20,380 bases of DNA from contig CAYGZA010000083.1 in NCBI GenBank assembly GCA_964354135.1, positions 1 to 20,380 on the forward strand, written 5' to 3'. The DNA is from CAYGZA01 sp964354135. GTDB lineage: Bacteria; Planctomycetota; Planctomycetia; Pirellulales; Thermoguttaceae. How positions within the stretch are numbered: the stretch's first letter is position 1; each line of letters starts with the position of its first letter. The position numbers were made by a program, and so were the translations under genes. Below the pieces are notes generated by a model that ran no database searches, was not told the origin of the DNA, and saw only the letters and a program-made list of their open reading frames with translations. Shown here piece by piece: positions 1-6,131 of the stretch.

Positions 1-557
1 GATACTACCGGACCCTCGGCCACAGCAGCTTCGCCCCCGGAAACGCGGAAGGCGGACTGACCACGATCGAGGAGAAATCGCTGGGGGCCTACAGCAAGAG
101 CGGCGAGTCGCGGATCTCGGGCCTGGTGAAGCCTGGCGACGTGCCCCCGCGAGGCGGACTCTACCTCTTGGACGTGGTGCCCGACGGCGACGTCCGCTTC
201 GGCTTCCCCAACATCTCCGACAACGCGGAAATCGTGGAACTCATCGCCTGCGGCTGCCACGTGACCTTGTTCACCACGGGCCGCGGATCGGTCGTCGGGT
301 CGGCCGTCTCGCCGGTCATCAAGATCTGCGCCAACCCGGACACGTACCGGCGGATGTCCGGCGACATGGACGTCAACGCGGGCCGGATTCTCGAAGGCGG
401 CGCGACGCTCGACCAAGTGGGCCACGAGATCTTCGACAGGGTGCTCGACGTGGCCGCGGGCAAGCCGAGCACCTCCGAAAGCCTCGGCCACCAGGAGTTC
501 ATCCTGACCTACAAGTTCTTCGAGCCGATCGACCCGGCGTGTCTGCCGGCGGGGTAG
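1..557 (+). CDS. UxaA-family altronate dehydratase, C-terminal part (5' end outside window)
   Basis: The reading frame is open from base 3 to a TAG at 555-557, so the N-terminal part lies to the left of the window. The visible ~184 residues carry hallmarks of the UxaA / galactarate-altronate dehydratase C-terminal domain: GGLTTIEEKSLGAYSKSG near the left edge, then FTTGRGS, PVIKICANPDTYRRMSGDMD and NAGRILEGG. These enzymes dehydrate altronate or related sugar acids to 2-keto-3-deoxy acids in hexuronate catabolism, using a metal ion, in the cytoplasm. Substrate specificity cannot be told from this half. The last few residues (after DPACLP) coincide with the breakpoint of a truncated mazF gene on the other strand, so the extreme C-terminus may have been altered by that event. 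Family assignment is secure; the exact substrate is inference. Confidence 0.88.
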   Translation, partial: YYRTLGHSSFAPGNAEGGLTTIEEKSLGAYSKSGESRISGLVKPGDVPPRGGLYLLDVVPDGDVRFGFPNISDNAEIVELIACGCHVTLFTTGRGSVVGSAVSPVIKICANPDTYRRMSGDMDVNAGRILEGGATLDQVGHEIFDRVLDVAAGKPSTSESLGHQEFILTYKFFEPIDPACLPAG

Positions 558-711
558 GCAGCGGGCAGAAGAGAGCCAATCCCACTCTCTCGTTGTAGGC
601 CCGCGGCGAGATGACCAGGCCCGGCCGGCGGCCCGCCTGCTCGTGCCCCGCTTGGGGATCGAACTGGAGCCAGACAAGGTCGCCGCGGTCGGGGACGTAT
701 CGCCGCGCCAC
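499..711 (-). pseudogene. mazF/pemK-type toxin, truncated after about 50 residues
   Basis: A GTG at 711-709 overlaps the last base of the antitoxin stop codon, the usual coupling of MazEF pairs. The frame begins VARRYVPDRGDLVWLQFDP, continues QAGHEQAGRRPGLVISPRAY and reaches GLALFCP, the conserved N-terminal part of MazF/PemK endoribonucleases, which cleave mRNA and are normally about 110 residues long. Recognisable similarity stops at about base 562. The frame then runs antisense through the end of the uxaA-like gene to a stop at 499. The C-terminal half, which completes the fold and the dimer interface, is absent. It is most likely inactive. A short active variant cannot be formally excluded. 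Confidence 0.75.
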
Positions 712-953
712 TACCAGGTCTCCCGGCCCACGGCCCGTCCGGTGCCCACTTCGGCGTGCAGATTCTCCCGCGTGACCTGGGCAAGCAGATCGCCGAGCCG
801 GTAGCGGCGCTTGTCCACGGGGGTGATGACGAGGCGGCCGTCCTCCAGTTTCAGATCCACGCAGGCCCCTTCGGTGACCTCTGCGTCCTGGGCGACGCTT
901 TTTGGAATCCGCACGCCCAGGCTGTTGCCCCACTTGCGAATCTTGGTGATCAT
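711..953 (-). CDS. MazE/AbrB-type antitoxin
   Basis: This 80-residue protein starts MITKIRKWGNSLGVRIPKSV, the swapped-hairpin AbrB/MazE DNA-binding domain. It continues with DLKLEDGRLVITPV and a C-terminal toxin-binding tail (YRLGDLLAQVTRENLHAEV, then GRAVGRETW). It appears full length for the family. In an intact system it would bind and neutralise the MazF RNase and repress the shared promoter. The start ATG at 953-951 has only a weak ribosome-binding site. The stop overlaps the toxin start by one base. Because the toxin next to it is truncated, this looks like an orphaned antitoxin, which may still bind DNA or neutralise a MazF encoded elsewhere. Confidence 0.82.
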   Translation of the reverse strand: MITKIRKWGNSLGVRIPKSVAQDAEVTEGACVDLKLEDGRLVITPVDKRRYRLGDLLAQVTRENLHAEVGTGRAVGRETW

Positions 954-1135
954 GCGGGCGTTCCGTATCTACAATGAATAGACGGCCCGGCGGCGGTTCC
1001 GTCAAGGGCAACGAGGCCCCGCACGATTAGTCCCGGGTGGCCCTCGCCCCTTGTCCCCAGCCGCTCGCATCCCGCAAGCGGCGAGAGTATGATGTGCGCC
1101 CAGGCTACGGGGTGGTCGAAGGCAGGAGATAGAGC

Positions 1136-3184
1136 ATGTTAGATGGACTGCGGCGGTTCGGGGGGAAGGATTGCGGCAAACGACGTGGCGGCCGAGGGCC
1201 GGCACGAAACGCGGCGGGGTTCGGCGGTGTGCGAGCGCTGGCGGTCTTCTGCGCGTTGATCGCGGTTCCAGGCAGGGTTCCGGGAGATGACGCCAAGCCG
1301 AGCGGCGACCGGCAGCAGGCGTGCAAGATGCTCGCCGACTACTTCGAGCAGATGTCGGTGGCCAAGCCGCTGGTGGTCCGACAGGGAGCCGAGTGGGAAG
1401 CCCGGCGGCGCGAGCTCCGCCAGCGGGTGCTCGAAGTGACGGGCCTCTCGCCCCTGCCGGAGCGGGTCCCTTTGGACGTGCGCCAGTCCGGCCCGCTCGA
1501 TCATCCGTGGTGTACGGTTCGCCGCGTGTACTATCGGCTTTGGCCGGGGGTGGTTTCGTCGGGTCTCTTGTTCATGCCCAAGCAGTTGCCCGAGCGGCCC
1601 GCCCCGGCGATGCTCTGCCCGCACGGCCACTGGGGGACCGGCAACGCCCACCCCGAAGTGCAGAAGCGGTGCCTCAACTTCGCCAGGCTGGGCTACGTGA
1701 CCTTCTCCTCCACGCAAAACCACTATGAGGACCTCGCCATCGGCGTTTCGCACCAGACGCTGATGATCTGGAACAACATCCGAGCGTTGGACTACCTGGA
1801 GTCGCTCGCGGAGGTGGACAAGGCCCGGATCGGCGTTGCCGGCGAGTCCGGCGGCGGATTGCAGACGCAGATGCTCACCGCCGTGGACGACCGCGTCCGG
1901 GCGGCCACCATCGTCGGCCTGACCTGCGACTTCCGCGAGATCATGTTCCCCAACGCGACCCACTGCGACTGCAACCATTTCCCCGGCGTGATGCGGTTCA
2001 CCGATCACCCGGAGATCAGCACCCTCGGCCTGCCGACGCCCGTGCAGTATCTTACGATGAACGATTGGACCAAGACCTTCGAGAAGAAGAATTCTCCGAC
2101 CATCCGGCAGCTCTACGCGGCCAACGGCTTGAGCGACCGGGTCCACTGCAAGTACTTCGACACGCCGCACACCTACGACAAGGAGAAACGCGAGTACACG
2201 TACTGGTGGATGGAGCGTTGGGTCCTCGGCCGGAACGATGCCAAGTTGGAAAGCGAGCCGGAGACCAAGACCTTTGCGGTCGAGACGCTCTCGAAGCTCT
2301 CGGCCGAAGTGCCCGGGGACAAGGGTTTCGGCGAGATCGGCAAGATCTACGAGCGCAAACGGGGGTACAAGGCCCCGCGGATTACCTCCGCGGCCGAATG
2401 GGAGAGCTACCGCAAGCAGGCGGTTCCGATGCTCAAGGACCTGCTCGGCGACGGCGCGGCCCTGCCGCGAAAGGGAGCGGCAATTGCCGGGCCGTTGCGG
2501 TCGGAAGGGGAGCTCGCAATCCAGCGCGTCGGCTATCCGAGCGAGGGCGAGATCGTGGTGCCGGCGTTCGTGGTCCGGCGCAAGGAGGCCGGCGGCAAGC
2601 TGCCCGTCGTGGTCTTGCTCGCAGCCGGCGGCAAGGACTCCCTCTTGGCGGCAACGGGGCCCAATAGCGCCCGCGGACTTGCGGAAAAGGGGGCCCTGGT
2701 GGTCCTGCCCGACGTGCGGTGCTTCGGCGAGCTGTTTGCGACCGGCCCCGATGAGAAGAGCCAACGCCATGCCTGGGAGCGGAACGGGATCGTCTGGGGC
2801 CGGCCCGTTCTGGGAATGGCCGCGACGGATCTCCGCGGCGTGTTGGATGGGATTGCCGGGCGCCCGGACGCCGACACCGCCCGCGTGGAGATCGTTGCCC
2901 GGGGCTCGGGTGACCTGGCCGCGGCGGCGCTTCTTGCCGCGGCGCTGGACCCGCGGATCGCGGAGGTCGACGTGGACCTGGCCGGGTGCTCGTTTGCGAA
3001 GCGGAATCTGGCGTTGGTCTCGTGCATCTTGCAGCACGGGGACGTGCTCCAGTGGGCGGCCCTTTCGGCCAATCGCAAAGTCGCGCTCCGCAACGTCCCG
3101 CCCGAGGCCGGCGACCGGGTGTGGCTTGCCGCCGTTTTCGAAGCCGCGGGGAACGCTGCCGGACTGCGGATCGAGCCGAAATGA
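1136..3184 (+). CDS. Secreted alpha/beta hydrolase (esterase-like) with a second, degenerate hydrolase domain
   Basis: This 682-residue protein has an AGGAG about 8 bases before the ATG. A hydrophobic stretch at residues 32-46 (RALAVFCALIAVPG) looks like a signal segment behind an unusually long basic N-region. An in-frame GTG at 1229 would give a more ordinary signal peptide and is a possible true start. Residues ~60-380 form an acetyl-xylan-esterase / Abhydrolase_7-like domain: PHGHWGTG as oxyanion loop, Ser238 in GESGGG as nucleophile, and His345 in DTPHTYDKE as likely catalytic His. Residues ~430-682 look like another alpha/beta hydrolase core (LPVVVLLAAGG ... ALVVLPDVRCFGE) whose elbow has Gly590 where the Ser should be. 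It is first of three same-strand genes for exported proteins. Its substrate is unknown; ester or carbohydrate esters are plausible. Confidence 0.85.
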   Translation: MLDGLRRFGGKDCGKRRGGRGPARNAAGFGGVRALAVFCALIAVPGRVPGDDAKPSGDRQQACKMLADYFEQMSVAKPLVVRQGAEWEARRRELRQRVLEVTGLSPLPERVPLDVRQSGPLDHPWCTVRRVYYRLWPGVVSSGLLFMPKQLPERPAPAMLCPHGHWGTGNAHPEVQKRCLNFARLGYVTFSSTQNHYEDLAIGVSHQTLMIWNNIRALDYLESLAEVDKARIGVAGESGGGLQTQMLTAVDDRVRAATIVGLTCDFREIMFPNATHCDCNHFPGVMRFTDHPEISTLGLPTPVQYLTMNDWTKTFEKKNSPTIRQLYAANGLSDRVHCKYFDTPHTYDKEKREYTYWWMERWVLGRNDAKLESEPETKTFAVETLSKLSAEVPGDKGFGEIGKIYERKRGYKAPRITSAAEWESYRKQAVPMLKDLLGDGAALPRKGAAIAGPLRSEGELAIQRVGYPSEGEIVVPAFVVRRKEAGGKLPVVVLLAAGGKDSLLAATGPNSARGLAEKGALVVLPDVRCFGELFATGPDEKSQRHAWERNGIVWGRPVLGMAATDLRGVLDGIAGRPDADTARVEIVARGSGDLAAAALLAAALDPRIAEVDVDLAGCSFAKRNLALVSCILQHGDVLQWAALSANRKVALRNVPPEAGDRVWLAAVFEAAGNAAGLRIEPK

Positions 3185-3333
3185 TGGATACGGAGCAGGT
3201 TTCACGCAAAGGCGCCAAGGGGCAAAGGCGCGAAGGAAGAGAAATCAGGGCGAGAGAAGAAACACGTAGAGGTAATACGCCGACACAACAAAGCCCACGG
3301 GTTGCAACCCGTGGGCTTTAGAGGGAGAGCACG
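3185..3333 (+). repeat. Intergenic repeats: 16-base direct repeat plus a perfect 30-base palindrome
   Basis: This gap between two hydrolase genes holds two repeat structures. At 3206-3220 and 3222-3236 a 15-base unit (GCAAAGGCGCCAAGG) occurs twice with one mismatch. At 3290-3319 lies a perfect inverted repeat: the half AAAGCCCACGGGTTG is followed directly by its exact reverse complement. The palindrome ends about 5 bases before the ribosome-binding site (GAGGGAGAG) of the next gene. It is followed by only three T residues, so it is a poor intrinsic terminator. It resembles dispersed REP-like palindromes and could act as an mRNA-stabilising or attenuating hairpin. Confidence 0.8.
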
Positions 3334-4956
3334 ATGAGACGATGCGACTTGGCTCTGGTTTTGATCGGGCTTTGCGCCGTGTGTGCGCCGGCTTCCGCGG
3401 AGCCGCTGGTGTATGAGCGGTTCGAGAATGCCGCCGTGGGGAAGATCGAAGGCGGGGTCAAGTTCGGCAGTGAGGTCGTCGGATGCGGCGGGATCGGCGT
3501 CGAGAACCGCGGCTCGGCAGTGTTCGACGGCCGGCCGGGCACCGCGGTCAACTACGACGCCACAAAGCAGCTCACCGCGACCGACTTCACCGTCGAGGCG
3601 CTGGTGAAGCTGGCCCGGGCGCCGGCCTACGACATGATCGCCTCCTGCTGGAACGAAGACGGCGACAACCGCTCGTGGGCCCTGGTGGTCCTGCCCAATG
3701 GCGCCGTGCGGTTCGACGTCTCGCCCGACGGCCGGTTCTACGGCGACAACGTCCTCGTTACCGCCCCGCGGCGGATCGAGCCGGGCAAATGGTATCACGT
3801 CGCCGCGGTGAGCCGGGGGGACACAAGCCGGATCTACGTCAACGGCCGCGAGATGGCCAAGCGGGTGCGGCCGCACCGGGGGATCTTCGTGACGGCCAAG
3901 GCGAATCTCAAGATCGGCAATGCGGACCGCTACGCCACGGAAGGCCCGCGGCCGCTGCACGGACTGCTGGACGAGGTGCGGATCACGCCCAAGGCCCTCG
4001 GCCCCGCGGAGTTCATCAAGACCGTGGAGCCGATGCCGGAAGTGAGCCCGAGTCTCGTGCCCAGGCAATTCGTCATGCCCTTTAGGGCCCGGACCCACGA
4101 CGAGGCGGTCGCGTGGCAGCAAAAGGCCCGGGCGCGGCTGTTGGAGCTGGTCGAGAAGCAGCGGCCCCGCGTTTCCACGCGGGAAGTCCCGATCGACCTG
4201 CAGCTTGGCCCGCCGCAGGACAAGGGCTCCTACACGCTCTACAAGGCGTCGTTCCGCGGCAACAGCAAGACGGAGCTGCGCTACAACGGCCTCCTGGCGG
4301 TCCCGAAGGGCCAAGGGCCGTTCCCGGCCATGCTGGCGATCCACGGCCACGGCGGCTCGGCCGAGAAGGTGTTCGATCCCAAGGGGCTCTACAAGGGGTT
4401 CGCCGACCGGTTCGCGCGGGGCGGCTACGTGGTCTTTGCCCCCTCGTTCCCGCACCAGGAGTATGCGGCGATGATGCTCTGGGACCTGTTCCGCTCGGTG
4501 GACATACTCCAGTCGCGTCCCGAAGTGGACCGGGAGCGGATCGGCGTCGGGGGCCTCTCGATGGGCGGCGAGTGGACGATGTGGATCGCCGCCTGCGACG
4601 AGCGGCTCAAGGCGGCCGTCGTGAGCGGCTGGATGTGTACCACCGAGGGCGTGTTCGCGGTGCGCAACTGCGTGTGCTGGGAGCTGCCCGGGCTGGTGGG
4701 GCTCATGGACGTTTGCGAGGTGCATCTCTTGATCGCCCCGCGGCCGGCGGTCTTCGAGAGCGCCGAGTTCGACGAGTGCTTCCCGATCCGCTACACCCGG
4801 GAGGGTTTTGCGCGGATCAAGGCGGGCTACAAGGTGTTTGGAATCGACGATGCGGTAGGGCAGGACACCTGGCCCGCCGGCCACGAATGGCACGGCGCTC
4901 TGGCGTATCCGGTGGTGGACAAGGTCCTCGGCGGCCGGGCGGCCGCAGCGAACTGA
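3334..4956 (+). CDS. Secreted LamG-domain plus alpha/beta hydrolase
   Basis: This 540-residue protein has a clear signal peptide (MRRCDLALVLIGLCAVCAPASA) and a ribosome-binding site, GAGGGAGAG, just before the ATG. Residues ~22-230 form a LamG / concanavalin-like domain, with ATDFTVEALVKL, KWYHVAAVSRG and RIYVNGREM as its typical strands and LLDEVRI near its end. Such domains bind carbohydrate or protein ligands. Residues ~235-540 are an alpha/beta hydrolase of the dienelactone hydrolase / prolyl oligopeptidase type: AIHGHGG oxyanion loop, Ser409 in GLSMGGEW as nucleophile, and His517 or His520 in GHEWHG as catalytic His. It follows another secreted hydrolase and lies 24 bases before a metallopeptidase gene, so an operon is likely. 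It probably acts on an ester in polysaccharide or a small polymer; the substrate is unknown. Confidence 0.85.
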   Translation: MRRCDLALVLIGLCAVCAPASAEPLVYERFENAAVGKIEGGVKFGSEVVGCGGIGVENRGSAVFDGRPGTAVNYDATKQLTATDFTVEALVKLARAPAYDMIASCWNEDGDNRSWALVVLPNGAVRFDVSPDGRFYGDNVLVTAPRRIEPGKWYHVAAVSRGDTSRIYVNGREMAKRVRPHRGIFVTAKANLKIGNADRYATEGPRPLHGLLDEVRITPKALGPAEFIKTVEPMPEVSPSLVPRQFVMPFRARTHDEAVAWQQKARARLLELVEKQRPRVSTREVPIDLQLGPPQDKGSYTLYKASFRGNSKTELRYNGLLAVPKGQGPFPAMLAIHGHGGSAEKVFDPKGLYKGFADRFARGGYVVFAPSFPHQEYAAMMLWDLFRSVDILQSRPEVDRERIGVGGLSMGGEWTMWIAACDERLKAAVVSGWMCTTEGVFAVRNCVCWELPGLVGLMDVCEVHLLIAPRPAVFESAEFDECFPIRYTREGFARIKAGYKVFGIDDAVGQDTWPAGHEWHGALAYPVVDKVLGGRAAAAN

Positions 4957-4980
4957 GGGGCGAGCGACGAGGGACGCGAG

Positions 4981-5727
4981 ATGAGAAATGAGTCCGCAGC
5001 CGCTGCGATGAAACACCCAACGACGGCGATCCTACTGCTGCTCTGCTGCGGCGCGTCTGCGGCCCTCGGCTCGGAGAAGCCGGCCCAGAAGCCCAGGTAC
5101 GACCCGACGTCCCATTACGCGGTGCAGAGAATCGAAGGCTGGACGGTGCGGGTCCACCGCCGGCTGTGTGATGATCAGAAGGAGTTGGGCGACCGGGTGT
5201 TGGAGCTCTTGCGGGTGAAGCTCTACGACATCCGCCGCGCAGTGCCGGCCGGTCCCTTGGCCCGCTTGCAGCAGGTGCCGATCTGGGTCGAGTTCAACAA
5301 CCCGCAGGTCAAGTGCATGTGCTACCATCCGAGCAAGGAGTGGCTTGCCCAACACGGCTTCAATCCGGAGAAGGCCGGCGCGGTTGAAGTCGGCAACTGC
5401 AAGACCTTCCTGGATTGGATGCACGTTCAGCCCGCCATGGTGCTGCACGAGCTGGCCCATGCGTACCACCACCAGGTGCTCGATTGGGACCACCGTGAGA
5501 TTGCGGCCGCGTACCGCCGGGCCGTGGAGAGCAAGTCGTACGAATCGGTCTTGTACTACGACGGCGCGAACAAGCGGGCTTATGCCCTGAACGACGCCAA
5601 GGAGTATTTCGCCGAGCTGACCGAGGCCTGGTTCGGCACGAACGACTTCTACCCCTTCGTCCGCCCGGAGGTCCTCAAGCACGATCCGCAAACGGCGGAG
5701 TTGCTCAAGAAGATCTGGGGGCGGTAG
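4981..5727 (+). CDS. Secreted HExxH zinc metallopeptidase-like protein
   Basis: This 248-residue protein has a hydrophobic signal segment (TAILLLLCCGASAALG). The ATG at 4981 has GAGGG upstream. The ATG at 5008 would give a textbook signal peptide (MKHPTTAILLLLC) but has a weaker ribosome-binding site. The core is HELAH with His156, Glu157 and His160, the gluzincin zinc site. EYFAE at 208-212 provides a glutamate (208 or 212) that could be the third ligand. The block EYFAELTEAWFGTNDFYPFV recalls the C-terminal domain of lethal-factor-type metallopeptidases, but the exact family is not certain. It is the last gene of the secreted-hydrolase cluster and starts 24 bases after its neighbour. It probably cleaves peptides outside the cytoplasm. 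Catalytic activity is inferred from the motif only. Confidence 0.8.
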   Translation: MRNESAAAAMKHPTTAILLLLCCGASAALGSEKPAQKPRYDPTSHYAVQRIEGWTVRVHRRLCDDQKELGDRVLELLRVKLYDIRRAVPAGPLARLQQVPIWVEFNNPQVKCMCYHPSKEWLAQHGFNPEKAGAVEVGNCKTFLDWMHVQPAMVLHELAHAYHHQVLDWDHREIAAAYRRAVESKSYESVLYYDGANKRAYALNDAKEYFAELTEAWFGTNDFYPFVRPEVLKHDPQTAELLKKIWGR

Positions 5728-6131
5728 GAAGCTATCAGGTGTCAGCTATCAGGCATCAGGCATCAGCTATCAGGTTCAGGTCCTAACGGCCAGGTCTCAG
5801 GTTGGCTGCCCCTTGGTTGAAAGCTGAGGGCTGGTAGTTCACTCTTCTCGGCCGCGGACTCCAGGGCAGACCAAGTGTCCAACGGGCCGTAGTATTCCGC
5901 CGATAGTCCCGACCGGGAACGGTCTCTTTCCCCTGGGTTCCTGTCCGGGGTTTGTGCAAAGGCCATTTGCGCCGCCTTCTCGGCCCTGGCGGTCGATCGA
6001 GCGCTATCGCCGTGTCGTCCAGGGGCGGCGTTGAGAAGGTGCCTTTGGCTATCAGCCATCGGCGATCAGGCGTCAAAGGCAGGGTGGGACGAAGTCCCAC
6101 GATTATCCCCGTCGTCCCGGTCGTTCGGTCT
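5728..6131. repeat. Repeat-rich intergenic region
   Basis: There is no convincing gene in these ~400 bases. Just after the metallopeptidase stop, AGCTATCAGG occurs three times (5730, 5744 and 5765), mixed with GGCATCAG variants. A related stretch, GGCTATCAGCCATCGGCGAT, appears at about 6047. At 6084-6100 a hairpin GTGGGAC-GAA-GTCCCAC stands 32 bases beyond the mod stop codon. Short frames of about 100 codons on the minus strand have no ribosome-binding site and no recognisable motif. The region separates the secreted-hydrolase cluster from the restriction-modification module and may mark its boundary. Confidence 0.6.
6084..6100 (-). terminator. Possible hairpin terminator of the res-mod transcript
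   Basis: A perfect 7-base stem with a 3-base loop (GTGGGAC-TTC-GTCCCAC in mRNA sense) lies downstream of the mod stop. There is no run of T after it, so it is more likely a 3'-end stabilising hairpin or a dispersed palindrome than a true intrinsic terminator. Confidence 0.3.

Noticed and set aside
1139..3205. Long open frame (688 codons) antisense to the first hydrolase
   Set aside because: It is a by-product of high G+C codon usage in the real gene. It has no ribosome-binding site and no recognisable motif. The same applies to antisense frames at 3202-5016, 11793-13511 and 13484-15145 and to the plus-strand frames across the res and mod genes.
3290..3319. Intrinsic terminator between the two hydrolase genes
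   Set aside because: The stem is perfect but only three T residues follow on the plus strand, and it sits next to the ribosome-binding site of the downstream gene. REP-like palindrome is a better description.
5730..5774. Possible CRISPR-like repeat array (AGCTATCAGG units)
   Set aside because: The units are 10 bases long with irregular, very short spacing and no spacers of uniform length. No cas gene is nearby.
5763..6100. Two overlapping minus-strand frames of about 100 codons
   Set aside because: They have no family motif and no ribosome-binding site, and lie in repeat-rich DNA. I treat the region as non-coding.
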